Shown here: positions 8,565 to 17,392 of the stretch, piece after piece | Position numbering within the stretch: the first letter of the stretch is position 1 | Layout of the letters: each line of letters begins with the position of its first letter | Assembly: GCA_013032095.1 (NCBI GenBank) | Contig: WQBJ01000001.1 | Location: 496,001 to 560,000, forward strand | Source: Ruegeria atlantica | GTDB lineage: Bacteria > Pseudomonadota > Alphaproteobacteria > Rhodobacterales > Rhodobacteraceae | Direction: 5' to 3' | DNA length: 64,000 nucleotides | Notes under the pieces: model-generated | What the model was told of the DNA's origin: nothing | Seen by the model: the letters and a program-made list of their open reading frames with translations, nothing else | The model's database searches: none | Made by a program: the position numbers and the translations under genes

Positions 8565-9413
8565 ATGAGCCAGATCGAAGAACTACAGCGCCGTATCGTT
8601 GCCGCGATGGATCGGATCGGAACGGGCGTTGAGGCGCTGCGGGATGCGGCTCCGGCCAACGGCGGTGAGGACAACGCATTACGTGCAGCCTTGGATGACC
8701 AACGGGTCGCCAATGAACAACTGCAAGAACGACTTAAATCTCTGACGGACCGCCACGAGCAGGAAGTCAGCGCAATGCGCGCAGATATGGAAAGCCTGCG
8801 CGCGGCGCCGATCGAAGATTCTGAAAAAGGGGCTCTGCGAGAGCAACTGGCTGAGGCCCATTCAAAGCTGGCCGCGGTCGAGGCGGCGCGTGCCGAATTG
8901 GCAGCGGCGAAGGAAGCGCTGGAGAACCAAGACGAGCTTGAGGCACTTAAAGCTGAAAATGCGAAACTGACAGCTGCAATGAACGCGGTGCAAGCGATCC
9001 AGAACGAAAACGCCGAGCTGAAAGCGGCCGTTTCTTCAGCGCAAAAAATCGAAGCTGAGAACGCGCGTCTGCGGTCAGAACTGGCGGACAGTGAGCGCGT
9101 GTCCGAGTTAAGCGCCGAGTTGGATATGTTGCGTGCAGAACGCACTAGCCACGGGGCCGCGATGTCTCGTTTGGATGACGATCTGCAGCGAATGCGTAAG
9201 GCAAATGAACAGTTGCGCCAATCAGTGGATGAGCTGCGGACCGCTGCGGCAGAAGGTATTTCGGATGCTGACCTGCTCAACCGGGCTACGGTAGCTGAGC
9301 TTGAGGCCACGCGCGCCGCTCAGGCCACAGATGCAGCCGAGGCGCATGCAGTTCTGGCCCGATTGGAGCCCTTGCTGTCCAAAGCGAAACTGGCGGAAGG
9401 GGAGGTGGAATAA
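8565..9413 (+). CDS. Long coiled-coil protein upstream of zapA
   Basis: A 282-residue acidic protein that is almost entirely predicted coiled coil (about residues 30-270, rich in A, E, L, K and Q with heptad-like EELEALKAENAKLTAA runs). No enzymatic motif is visible. Its TAA stop overlaps the ATG of zapA (TAATG), so the two are translationally coupled. That coupling makes a role with ZapA at the division ring plausible, but this is inference from position. A similar gene precedes zapA in other Rhodobacteraceae as I recall. Confidence 0.8.
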   Translation: MSQIEELQRRIVAAMDRIGTGVEALRDAAPANGGEDNALRAALDDQRVANEQLQERLKSLTDRHEQEVSAMRADMESLRAAPIEDSEKGALREQLAEAHSKLAAVEAARAELAAAKEALENQDELEALKAENAKLTAAMNAVQAIQNENAELKAAVSSAQKIEAENARLRSELADSERVSELSAELDMLRAERTSHGAAMSRLDDDLQRMRKANEQLRQSVDELRTAAAEGISDADLLNRATVAELEATRAAQATDAAEAHAVLARLEPLLSKAKLAEGEVE

Positions 9414-9808
9414 TGCCCGAAGTGACTATTCAAATCGGCGGGCGCGGCTTTGACGTCTCGTGCCAGGAAGGGGAAGAAACGTTCCTGCATTCAGCGGCCA
9501 AGATGCTGGATGATGAGGCTCAGGTTCTGTCCGACCAAATAGGCCGTATGCCGGAATCGAGAATGCTACTAATGGCCGGGCTGATGTTGGCTGACAAAGC
9601 GGCCGGAACCGAAGACAAGATCACCGCGCTTGAAGCGAAACTGGCCGAGGTTGAGGCCGAGCTTCACACCCTAAGAAATATGCCCCGCCCCGAGCCTGAA
9701 CGGATTGAGGTTGCCGTCGTGCCACCATCGGTCACGGATACACTGGCAGAATTGGCCGCGAGGGCCGAGGCTCTGGCATCGGTGATCGAAGAAAGGTCTG
9801 CACGATGA
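9413..9808 (+). CDS. zapA: Cell division protein ZapA
   Basis: ZapA binds FtsZ and promotes bundling of the Z ring. The 131-residue protein begins with the family core (PEVTIQIGGRGFDVSCQEGEE, then the AAKMLDDEA helix, residues 2-45), continues with the LMAGLMLADKA helix, and ends in an alanine/glutamate coiled coil that supports tetramer formation. It overlaps the upstream coiled-coil gene by 1 bp and the downstream MliC-like gene by 4 bp (ATGA). Confidence 0.88.
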   Translation: MPEVTIQIGGRGFDVSCQEGEETFLHSAAKMLDDEAQVLSDQIGRMPESRMLLMAGLMLADKAAGTEDKITALEAKLAEVEAELHTLRNMPRPEPERIEVAVVPPSVTDTLAELAARAEALASVIEERSAR

Positions 9809-10158
9809 AGGCTGCGAAAGCTCTGGCCTGCGCCGCAGCTATGGCATTGCCTACCGGTGCGGCGCTCGCAGAGATTGATATTCTGCCGGTTACGTTCACC
9901 TGCCAGAATGGCATTCCGCTGCAAATCGCCTATTTCAATGCGCCGGACGGCTCCAGTGCAGCAGCGATGATGGTGGACAACCAGCTTGTCACTCTACGGC
10001 AGGTGGAGAGCGGTTCAGGCATTCGTTACGAATCCGTAGGTGGAGCAGGCACTTACATCCTGCGCTCCAAGGGTTGGGAGGCTTCGGTGAGCTTTCTGGC
10101 GACAGGTGCAGATGCCGCCAGTGAGCAGGTCATTTTGGAAAACTGCGTCAGCAGCTGA
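9805..10158 (+). CDS. Secreted MliC-type lysozyme-inhibitor domain protein
   Basis: A 117-residue protein with a signal peptide (residues 1-22, ending ALA) and a single MliC/C-lysozyme-inhibitor domain. The two cysteines in FTCQNGIPLQIAYFN and ENCVSS are placed for the family disulfide, and the SGIRYE segment matches the SGxxY loop that contacts lysozyme in known inhibitors. There is no lipobox, so it should be periplasmic rather than a lipoprotein. It overlaps zapA by 4 bp. Confidence 0.75.
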   Translation: MKAAKALACAAAMALPTGAALAEIDILPVTFTCQNGIPLQIAYFNAPDGSSAAAMMVDNQLVTLRQVESGSGIRYESVGGAGTYILRSKGWEASVSFLATGADAASEQVILENCVSS

Positions 10159-10521
10159 TCAGGCGTTCGCTTCGCGGATTTTGTCGGCTGCATCCTTGTT
10201 GTAGCCGACACCGTTTTCATCAAACAGAGTGTCCAATTCGCCCGAAAGGGTCATCTCGGTGATGATGTCGCAGCCACCGACAAATTCGCCTTTGACAAAG
10301 AGCTGGGGAACCGTCGGCCAGTCGGAATAGTCTTTGATGCCCTGACGGACTTCCTCGTCGGCCAGAACGTTTACGTCGGTGTACTCCACACCCATGTAAT
10401 TCAGGACACCGGCCACACGCGAAGAGAAACCGCATTGGGGCATCTCTTTGGTGCCTTTCATATACAGCACCACGTCGTTGGCTTTGACGGTTTCGTCGAT
10501 CTGGGTCTTAACGTCGGTCAT
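10159..10521 (-). CDS. grxD: Monothiol glutaredoxin, Grx4 type
   Basis: A 120-residue CGFS-type glutaredoxin. Motifs seen are [17 protein letters not shown] with the monothiol CGFS site near residue 31, [19 protein letters not shown] and a short C-terminal tail. Such proteins bind a [2Fe-2S] cluster shared with glutathione or with BolA and take part in Fe-S trafficking and iron sensing. The frame extends upstream to 10563, but the ATG at 10521 has a GAGGA site and the family N-terminus. It closes an operon that begins with bolA, and its start overlaps the preceding gene by 14 bp. Confidence 0.94.
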   Translation of the reverse strand: MTDVKTQIDETVKANDVVLYMKGTKEMPQCGFSSRVAGVLNYMGVEYTDVNVLADEEVRQGIKDYSDWPTVPQLFVKGEFVGGCDIITEMTLSGELDTLFDENGVGYNKDAADKIREANA

Positions 10522-10798
10522 CTTGCTTGTCCTCTTCACCCGCATTTCGGGCAGTCGTTTCATTCTGTGACGAGTCAGAGGTCCATCCTTCTTCCTCCAA
10601 CCGTCGGTGTTCGGCTTGCGCCAGGGCCAGCGGATCTAGCCCGTATCTTTCAATGCCACCAACCTTGCTGATCTTGTCCGGGTCCGGACGCATGTCTGCC
10701 AGGTTACGTTTTCTGTTCCGCTTCACATAGGCTTCGATCAGGGCTGCGGCAACAATCAATGTCGCTATTACGCCTATCCAGAACAGCCAGCCACTCAT
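10508..10798 (-). CDS. Small membrane-anchored protein between bolA and grxD
   Basis: A 96-residue protein with one N-terminal membrane helix (residues 4-24, [20 protein letters not shown]), a basic stretch (KRNRKRN) and a hydrophilic C-terminal half ending in an acidic/basic tail. No known domain. Its ATG overlaps the stop of the upstream gene (ATGA) and its end overlaps grxD by 14 bp, so all four genes are coupled. Coupling to BolA and Grx4 suggests a link with Fe-S handling at the membrane, which is inference. Confidence 0.75.
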   Translation of the reverse strand: MSGWLFWIGVIATLIVAAALIEAYVKRNRKRNLADMRPDPDKISKVGGIERYGLDPLALAQAEHRRLEEEGWTSDSSQNETTARNAGEEDKQDDRR

Positions 10799-11052
10799 TC
10801 TTTTGGAACCATGGCTTTGGCGTATTCATGAGGGTCTCTTGGAATTAGTCCAGCTTGTCCTTGATCCCCATTAAGGCCGTTAAAGCTTGAAGCAACCAGT
10901 GTAGCGTTTTGGCTTGGAGTCGCACCTTTAGGAGTCCGGGTAACCGGTTTTCGATTTGATTTGCTACGTCTGAAAATCGCCACCATGTACACGCCGATGA
11001 TGGCAAACAGCACAACGCCCCAAATCGAGTATGCCCAAAAAGCTATGCTCAT
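10795..11052 (-). CDS. Second small membrane-anchored protein in the bolA operon
   Basis: An 85-residue protein with one N-terminal membrane helix (residues 5-27, WAYSIWGVVLFAIIGVYMVA), a basic RRSKSNRK segment that should face the cytoplasm, and a polar tail. No known domain. It overlaps bolA and the next gene by 4 bp each (ATGA at both ends). The repeated layout of one membrane helix followed by a basic patch and a soluble tail resembles the next protein. Confidence 0.75.
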   Translation of the reverse strand: MSIAFWAYSIWGVVLFAIIGVYMVAIFRRSKSNRKPVTRTPKGATPSQNATLVASSFNGLNGDQGQAGLIPRDPHEYAKAMVPKE

Positions 11053-11285
11053 TCAGGCACTTTTGTTGTCAACGCCAGCGCGTGCAACTCTCCGTCCGGG
11101 CCGTCCATCTTGCCCTTCAGCGCTGCATAGACCGCGCGTTGCTGCTGAACCCGGTTTTTTCCGCGAAAGCTCTCGTCCACGACCATGGCGGACATATGTA
11201 CGCCGTCATGCCCGCCGACCTGAATTTCCGCATCTGGAAAAGCTTCGCGCAGCAGGTGTTCGATTTCGTGGGCGCTCATCGGCAT
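11049..11285 (-). CDS. bolA: BolA-family protein
   Basis: A 78-residue BolA-like protein. The HEIEHLLREAFPDAEIQV helix-strand start, the HMSAMVVDESFRGKNRVQQQRAVYAAL core containing FxGKxxvxqhR-type residues, and the final HALALTTKVP are family hallmarks. BolA proteins pair with CGFS glutaredoxins to hold a [2Fe-2S] cluster, and grxD is the last gene of the same operon. The frame extends upstream, but an AGGAG site supports the ATG at 11285. Confidence 0.9.
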   Translation of the reverse strand: MPMSAHEIEHLLREAFPDAEIQVGGHDGVHMSAMVVDESFRGKNRVQQQRAVYAALKGKMDGPDGELHALALTTKVPE

Positions 11286-11370
11286 GTAGGTTTCTCCTAA
11301 AGGTCTTTCCCAAGATGTAGAGCGCCCGGACCGGGCGCGCAAGGGTGGGAAGGGGGGCTGAAAACAACAA

Positions 11371-11398
11371 AACCTGCGCCTGTGTGGGGGCGCAGGTT
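11371..11398 (-). terminator. Hairpin between bolA and purL
   Basis: AACCTGCGCC (11371-11380) and GGCGCAGGTT (11389-11398) form a 10-bp stem. Read on the - strand the stem is followed by TTGTTGTTTTC. As purL ends at 11424 and is read toward this point, this is its likely terminator, ahead of the bolA promoter region. Confidence 0.75.
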
Positions 11399-11423
11399 TC
11401 ACAATTGCAGTCATTATCGGTGA

Positions 11424-13583
11424 TCAGGCAACGGCCTCGGCAAAGCTGCCTCGGAAAGTGGCGGTCAGATCATCAAGCGCGGCTTCGGAATTGCCGATCT
11501 TGACGGCGTTACCGGTAAAGCGGCCAACCGAAACCAGCGGAACACCGGCCTGACCGGCCGCGATCATCAGCGCCTCGGCCTGATCGAAATTGCAGGCGAC
11601 CAGATAGCGGGCCTGGTCTTCGCCGAACAGGAACTCGGTCGACGCCTCATCGAGGTGGACCCCCACGCCCGCCGCTTCAGCCAGTTCGAATGCGGCCAGC
11701 GCAAGGCCACCATCACCCAGATCGGTACAGGCTTTGATCATGTCGCGGTTGGCGCGGATGAACTCTCCGTTTCGCTTTTCGGCGTCCAGATCAACATGGG
11801 GCGCATCGCCGTCTTCACGGTTGAAGACTTCGGCCAGCAGGGCCGACTGACCCAAATGTCCATTGGTTTCACCGATAACCAGCGCGACGTGGCCTTCGCG
11901 GACCTCGTTGCCGATGATCTCATCAGTGTGATTCAGCAGGCCTACAGCGCCAATGGTGGGGGTCGGAAGGATCGCCTGACCGTCGGTTTCGTTATAGAGA
12001 GAGACGTTGCCTGAAACGATCGGCATGTCCAGCGCGGCCACCGCCTGACCGATACCCTGAATCGCGCCGACAAACTGGCCCATAATTTCGGGCTTTTCGG
12101 GGTTGCCGAAGTTCAGGTTGTCGGTCGTGGCCAAAGGCTTGGCGCCAACGGCGGTCAGGTTGCGGTACGCTTCGGCCACGGCCTGCTTGCCGCCCTCAAC
12201 CGGGTTGGCGCGAACATAGCGAGGGGTCACGTCCGACGTGAAAGCCAACGCTTTGTCGGTGCCATGGACACGGACCATTCCAGCGCCCAGGCCTGGTGTG
12301 CGGGCGGTGTCTGCCATGACCATCGTGTCATACTGTTCGTAGACCCACTGCTTACCCGCATAGTTGGGCGAAGAGAGCAGGGCGCGCAGACCATCAATCG
12401 GGTCGATCTGCGGCACTTCTGCCAATTCTTCGGCTTCAGGTGTCGGTTCCCACGGGCGATCATATTCCGGCGCGGTCGAGGATAGTTTCGACAGAACCAG
12501 ATCGGCTTTGACCTCTCCGTTGTGGACGATCAGGAAGCGGTCCTCGGCAATGGTTTCGCCAACTATGGCAAAATCCAGGTCCCATTTCTCGAATACGGCG
12601 CGGGCTTCGGCTTCAAGCTCGGGCTTGAGAACCATCAGCATGCGTTCCTGAGATTCCGACAGCATCATCTCATACGCGGTCATGTTCTCTTCGCGCTGGG
12701 GGACGTTCTCCAGATCGAGGCGGACGCCGAGACCACCTTTGTCACCCATTTCAACGGCAGAACAGGTCAGACCAGCAGCGCCCATGTCCTGAATCGAAAT
12801 AACAGCGCCAGTCTGCATCAACTCCAGCGTCGCCTCCATAAGGCGCTTTTCGGTGAACGGGTCGCCAACTTGAACGGTGGGGCGCTTTTCTTCGATCGTG
12901 TCGTCAAACTCCGCCGACGCCATGGTCGCACCGCCTACGCCGTCACGTCCGGTTTTTGCGCCCAGATAGACAACGGGCATGCCGACGCCCGACGCAGCCG
13001 AATAGAAAATTTTGTCGCTGTCGGCCAGACCTGCGGCAAATGCGTTCACAAGGCAGTTGCCGTTATAGGCCGGATGGAATCGCACCTCACCACCGACGCA
13101 AGGTACGCCGAAGCAATTGCCATAACCACCGATACCTTCGACTACGCCGTTCACCAACTGACGGGTCTTGTGGTGGCCGGGTTCGCCAAAAGACAGTGCG
13201 TTCATCGAGGCGATGGGACGCGCGCCCATGGTGAAGACATCACGTAGGATGCCGCCGACACCGGTCGCAGCACCTTGGTAAGGTTCAATGTAAGATGGGT
13301 GGTTGTGGCTTTCCATCTTGAAAACAACGGCTTGGCCATCACCTATATCGACAACGCCAGCGTTTTCACCCGGTCCACAGATCACCTGGGCACCCGAAGT
13401 GGGCAGGGTACGCAGCCATTTTTTCGAGGATTTGTAAGAGCAGTGCTCGTTCCACATGGCGGAAAAGATGCCAAGCTCGGTGAAGGTCGGCTCGCGGCCG
13501 ATGATCTCGAGGATCATGTCGTATTCGTCGGGCTTCAATCCGTGGGCGGCAATCAGATCCGGTGTGATGGCGGGCTCTTGCAT
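11424..13583 (-). CDS. purL: Phosphoribosylformylglycinamidine synthase subunit PurL
   Basis: PurL is the ATP-using catalytic subunit that turns FGAR into FGAM in purine synthesis. The 719-residue length is the short form that needs separate PurS and PurQ, both of which are at 33.6-34.5 kb in this window. Visible motifs are [19 protein letters not shown] near residue 40, [20 protein letters not shown] near 90 and a [14 protein letters not shown] segment near 625. The ATG at 13583 has an AGGA ribosome site six bases upstream; an ATG at 13589 is also possible. Confidence 0.97.
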   Translation of the reverse strand: MQEPAITPDLIAAHGLKPDEYDMILEIIGREPTFTELGIFSAMWNEHCSYKSSKKWLRTLPTSGAQVICGPGENAGVVDIGDGQAVVFKMESHNHPSYIEPYQGAATGVGGILRDVFTMGARPIASMNALSFGEPGHHKTRQLVNGVVEGIGGYGNCFGVPCVGGEVRFHPAYNGNCLVNAFAAGLADSDKIFYSAASGVGMPVVYLGAKTGRDGVGGATMASAEFDDTIEEKRPTVQVGDPFTEKRLMEATLELMQTGAVISIQDMGAAGLTCSAVEMGDKGGLGVRLDLENVPQREENMTAYEMMLSESQERMLMVLKPELEAEARAVFEKWDLDFAIVGETIAEDRFLIVHNGEVKADLVLSKLSSTAPEYDRPWEPTPEAEELAEVPQIDPIDGLRALLSSPNYAGKQWVYEQYDTMVMADTARTPGLGAGMVRVHGTDKALAFTSDVTPRYVRANPVEGGKQAVAEAYRNLTAVGAKPLATTDNLNFGNPEKPEIMGQFVGAIQGIGQAVAALDMPIVSGNVSLYNETDGQAILPTPTIGAVGLLNHTDEIIGNEVREGHVALVIGETNGHLGQSALLAEVFNREDGDAPHVDLDAEKRNGEFIRANRDMIKACTDLGDGGLALAAFELAEAAGVGVHLDEASTEFLFGEDQARYLVACNFDQAEALMIAAGQAGVPLVSVGRFTGNAVKIGNSEAALDDLTATFRGSFAEAVA

Positions 13584-13695
13584 CGTCATTCCTGTTCTCA
13601 AGGTGGCCGAGATTGCGCGCCTTGTAGGGCAAGGGCGCGTCGGTGGAAAGAGTTAAGACTGGCGCCAAGGGTTTTCCTGTGGCGATCCGGCCAGA

Positions 13696-13730
13696 AAAAG
13701 GCCGCCCGGCGGGTGTGACGGGCGGCCTTG
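13696..13730 (-). terminator. Terminator of the MscS-family gene
   Basis: GGCCGCCC (13700-13707) pairs with GGGCGGCC (13720-13727). On the - strand the stem is followed by TTTTTCTGG. It lies between the end of the MscS-type gene (13752) and purL, in the correct orientation for the former. Confidence 0.75.
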
Positions 13731-13751
13731 TGTTGTTTTGGACGTCATTTC

Positions 13752-16037
13752 TTATTTTGGAGCACCATGTCCGGAACTAGGTTTTTGCTCCTGCTGTTCG
13801 GCTTGCTGGTTGGCAATTTCTCCAGCTGCTGCACCGATCGCCGTTTTTTGCTCCTCGGTAAGATGTTCCGCCTCGTCCAGACCGGGGATCGCAACGCGCA
13901 CCTCACGGCGGGCGAAGTCAATACCATTCTCTTTGAACGCGGCCTTGACCCGATTGAAGATTTCCTTGCGCAGGGTGAACTGCTTGCCTGGCTTAGCCAT
14001 GAACTTGCCGCGGATGATCATCCCGACATCGTCGAAGTCGAATACGCCCTGAGACTTGAAGGGTTGCAGGAAGCCATCCTTATGGACCTCGTCCTCCATC
14101 ATCTCGGCACCGATCTTTTTGAAAATCTTCTTCACCTTGTTGGGGTCGGTATCGAAGGGAACGGTGAACTTCAGCTTCATGATGACCCAGTCACGGCTGT
14201 AGTTGGTCAACTTCTGGATTTCACCGTAAGGGATTGTATGTACCGGGCCGCGGTGGTGACGCAGTTGCATCGAGCGGATCGAGATTTTCTCGACTGTGCC
14301 GGTTGTACCGCCAACGTCCACATATTCGCCAACACGGAAGGCGTCATCCACTAGGAAGAAGATACCGCCAACGATATCGGCCACCAGTTTCTGCGCGCCA
14401 AAGCCGATGGCCAAACCCAGAACACCGGCTCCGGCAAGAAGCGGGGTGATATTGATGCCGAGTGCTCCAAGCGCCAGCAGGACGAAGATCACCGCGATGG
14501 CCACTTGCGCGGTCACACGCAGCAGGGGCAAGACCGTGGCCAAGCGCGAACCGCCCGAGCCGCCGCCTTCACCGGCTTCCTCGTCGGGGCTTTGATCGGC
14601 CGCAGTCTGTTCTTTCGCGAGACGACGGTTGATCCACAGCGAAACGAGTTCGTTCAGGATGTAACCGACGGCGATGATGATGAAGAACTGAATCAGCCTG
14701 CTGCCGGACTCATCACCTCCACCCGCGATTTCCTGCAGATCTAGGTCCCATGCGTTGGCGATCATCAGGATGACCAGAATCCCCGCCAGTACCCTGCCAA
14801 TTCGAATATAGCTGCGTTTGGTTGATTTATACGCACGCTCGGCCACTGGACCTTCGCCCAGCATTGGTGGCTGCAGGTGACGCACCAAGCCACGGATCAG
14901 GGTATCTAGTGCTGGTGCAATCAGCAGCCAGAACATTGTGGTGAAATGTGCGCCTTGCGATAGCAGGGTGCGGATCATGGGATCGCGCTGCGCTGCCAGG
15001 AATTCAACCAGAAGCCAAATAACAGCCGAGACCCCGATCGCAAAATAGGGGTAATAATGCGCGACTTCCTCGTCAAACTTGGTGCGATCCGGGTCGGTTC
15101 CCAACATCATCTGCGACAGCCCTTCGCGGGCTTTCCAAGCAATTACTCCGATATAGATGTGAATCGAACCATTGAGCCAGAACGCAATCCGTGTTTCTCG
15201 CCCGGTAATACCGTTCAGTTGGTTGAAATGAACGATGAACAGTGTCAACCCAATCAGGAGCAAAAGTCCGATCAGATTGCGGTGCAAAAATTTCGCCCAA
15301 TGATCGTCAATGTTGACAAGCCGGTATCGAGGTTGGTTCGGGGCCAGTACGAACCGCGAGGCAGCCGCGCCCAGACGTGGGACCCATATCAGGTAAAGGA
15401 CAAAAGGTGCAGCAAAGGTCAGTTGTTCGGGCGTTAGTAACCCGCGCCCCAATGCGCGGATCACAACGTAAAACACTACCAACCCAGCAATTTCCCGACA
15501 GAAGCGGCGGAACAAGAATCTGGCGGCGCCCCAGAGGTCATTCTCTTCATTAGCACCAGCCTGACTGTGCCATTTTCGGGTGAAGAGATAGAATAGCTTT
15601 TCCGCGATGAAGCCGACGACCAGAACGCTCAGGACCAACCCCATGAGGACAAATGTTCCTTGCGCCCCAAAGGTACCAACGAAATTCTCGACCGCATGAG
15701 CCTGCGCGCTGAAGATATTTGGAATTGTGACAACGACATGGGTCCATGAAGCCACCATCGCCTCCCAAATCGCATTTATCTCCTTGATGGGGTCTTCACG
15801 ATCCTCTGCTTCAGCAGCGTGTTTTTCGGCGACTGCATCCAGACGTTCCAAAAGGATGGCGCGCACCTGATCGTCGGACATACGGGCAACCAGATCGTCC
15901 ACTTGTTCAGGAGTCAGGTCTTCGGGAATGGTAATTGTATTTGTGGAACTGGTGGTGCCGTTTTCTTGCGCCAGAACCGGCCCAGAAAGGCAAATAACTG
16001 AAAGTATCGCCATCAAAAGGCGAAGGGGGTGAAACAT
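13752..16037 (-). CDS. Large mechanosensitive channel of the MscS family
   Basis: A 761-residue inner-membrane protein: a signal peptide (residues 1-23, cleaved after VLA), a periplasmic helical region with an acidic DLTPEQVDDLVARM segment, then about ten or eleven membrane helices. The C-terminal MscS core starts near residue 525 with the pore helix GVLGLAIGFGAQKLVADIVG, followed by the beta domain (VGEYVDVGGTTGTVEKISIR) and the alpha/beta vestibule. The C-terminus is charged and low-complexity. This matches the long MscS relatives that release osmolytes on hypo-osmotic shock. A GAGGA site supports the ATG at 16037. Confidence 0.92.
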   Translation of the reverse strand: MFHPLRLLMAILSVICLSGPVLAQENGTTSSTNTITIPEDLTPEQVDDLVARMSDDQVRAILLERLDAVAEKHAAEAEDREDPIKEINAIWEAMVASWTHVVVTIPNIFSAQAHAVENFVGTFGAQGTFVLMGLVLSVLVVGFIAEKLFYLFTRKWHSQAGANEENDLWGAARFLFRRFCREIAGLVVFYVVIRALGRGLLTPEQLTFAAPFVLYLIWVPRLGAAASRFVLAPNQPRYRLVNIDDHWAKFLHRNLIGLLLLIGLTLFIVHFNQLNGITGRETRIAFWLNGSIHIYIGVIAWKAREGLSQMMLGTDPDRTKFDEEVAHYYPYFAIGVSAVIWLLVEFLAAQRDPMIRTLLSQGAHFTTMFWLLIAPALDTLIRGLVRHLQPPMLGEGPVAERAYKSTKRSYIRIGRVLAGILVILMIANAWDLDLQEIAGGGDESGSRLIQFFIIIAVGYILNELVSLWINRRLAKEQTAADQSPDEEAGEGGGSGGSRLATVLPLLRVTAQVAIAVIFVLLALGALGINITPLLAGAGVLGLAIGFGAQKLVADIVGGIFFLVDDAFRVGEYVDVGGTTGTVEKISIRSMQLRHHRGPVHTIPYGEIQKLTNYSRDWVIMKLKFTVPFDTDPNKVKKIFKKIGAEMMEDEVHKDGFLQPFKSQGVFDFDDVGMIIRGKFMAKPGKQFTLRKEIFNRVKAAFKENGIDFARREVRVAIPGLDEAEHLTEEQKTAIGAAAGEIANQQAEQQEQKPSSGHGAPK

Positions 16038-16149
16038 CGAATCTGTCCTCGAACACAAGTCTTAGTGATTTTTGCCCGATCATAGGTCTAAGTGCCCGAG
16101 ATTCACAGATGTTTTGGTGTTCGAACGGCGTGCGCGACGCCCGAAAGCA

Positions 16150-16176
16150 AAAAAAGGCCGAGCACTAAGCTCGGCC
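16150..16176 (-). terminator. Terminator after the LysR gene
   Basis: GGCCGAGC (16156-16163) and GCTCGGCC (16169-16176) make an 8-bp stem with a 5-base loop. On the - strand it is followed by seven T residues. It lies 140 bp beyond the end of the LysR gene at 16316, leaving a long 3' untranslated stretch in which I see no credible gene. Confidence 0.8.
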
Positions 16177-16315
16177 GTAGTCCAACAGGGAGGTATGAAG
16201 ATGATGAGCGTTTCAGCATCATCGCCTTCGAGTGCTCATTTAGGGATCAGTTTATGGACGATCAAGATGTTTCAGACTGATTGCAGATCATGTCCGCTAT
16301 GCTAAGCGTGCATAG

Positions 16316-17224
16316 CTAAAGTTTTCCCATCTGCTTCAACTGTTTGCGTTGCGCAATGATCTCGTCCTGGACGAAGTCTCGGAAGGCCGCAACGCGTTTG
16401 GAGTGGCGTAATTCCTCGGGGTAGGCGAGGTAGACTGGCACATCAGCAGTTTCGATATCTGAAAGGATCGGTACGAGCTGAGGGAAGTCCTGCGTCACGT
16501 AGTCGGGCAGCACTCCGATGCCCAGATTATGCAGAACGCCCTGCAAAACACCAAAATAATTATTCACAGTCAGCAGAGATCCAGGATTGTAGGTCATCAG
16601 ATGTTTCACCATTGACGCACTGGCACCAACTTGGGGCGCGGAGGGTGTCTGGCAAATCAAACGGTGATCCTTGATCTCATCCAGTGACTGCAGCATGCCA
16701 CCGTGAGTGTCGAGGTAGTCTTGCGTCGCGTACAGCGTCATCTGCACTGTCATCAGCCGCTTTCGCACGAGATCGGCTTGGCTGGGCTCTTTCATACGAA
16801 TGGCTACGTCGGCCTCTCGCATGGGCAAGTCGAGTACGCGTTCCTCGAGCATTAGGTCGATGTTGAGGTCGGGGTATTGTTCATAGAGTTTCGGAAGTCG
16901 TGGAGCCAGCCACAGGGTGCCAAAGCCGAAGGTGGTGGTGACGCGCAGGACGCCAAATACTTCTTCCTCGCTGTCGCGGATACGGGCAGCGGCTGCATCC
17001 AGACGTTTTGACATGGCCGAAGTTGCGTCGAACAGTAACTCTCCCTGCTCGGTGAGTATCAGGCCGCGGGCATGGCGGTGAAACAGGGTCGAATCAAGCG
17101 ACTCTTCTAGCGCTCTGATCTGTCGGCTGACGGCCGATTGCGACAGATTCAGCTTGTCACCTGCATGTGTCAGGCTACCTGCATCCGCCACTGCGTGAAA
17201 TATCCTAAGCTTGTCCCAATCCAT
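16316..17224 (-). CDS. LysR-family regulator divergent from indolepyruvate oxidoreductase
   Basis: A 302-residue LysR protein. The helix-turn-helix is in residues 1-62 (DKLRIFHAVADAGSLTHAG, then SQSAVSRQIRALEESL), and the effector domain follows from about residue 90. It is divergent from the large indolepyruvate ferredoxin oxidoreductase gene, with 168 bp between the two starts, and is its most likely regulator. The effector is unknown; an aromatic amino acid derivative would fit the target. Confidence 0.93.
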   Translation of the reverse strand: MDWDKLRIFHAVADAGSLTHAGDKLNLSQSAVSRQIRALEESLDSTLFHRHARGLILTEQGELLFDATSAMSKRLDAAAARIRDSEEEVFGVLRVTTTFGFGTLWLAPRLPKLYEQYPDLNIDLMLEERVLDLPMREADVAIRMKEPSQADLVRKRLMTVQMTLYATQDYLDTHGGMLQSLDEIKDHRLICQTPSAPQVGASASMVKHLMTYNPGSLLTVNNYFGVLQGVLHNLGIGVLPDYVTQDFPQLVPILSDIETADVPVYLAYPEELRHSKRVAAFRDFVQDEIIAQRKQLKQMGKL

Positions 17225-17392
17225 CGCCGCAACTTTCGTTATCCTTCGGAACGCCTATATGAAATAGGTTGCAACTTCCACATTCAAACGCTGAAATCCT
17301 TGGGATTCAGAGGATAAATACTATACAGGTCAGAATTTATGACCTAAAATGGATGAAATGTAGCAAACTGATCTGACGAGGGGAGGCGTCCG

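Noticed and set aside
12522-13247. 241-codon ORF antisense to purL
   Set aside because: Shadow of a strongly conserved gene.
16187-16280. Possible small + strand ORF with the end FSIIAFECSFRDQFMDDQDVSD-like residues
   Set aside because: No suitable start or ribosome site, and it would run through the terminator of the LysR gene.
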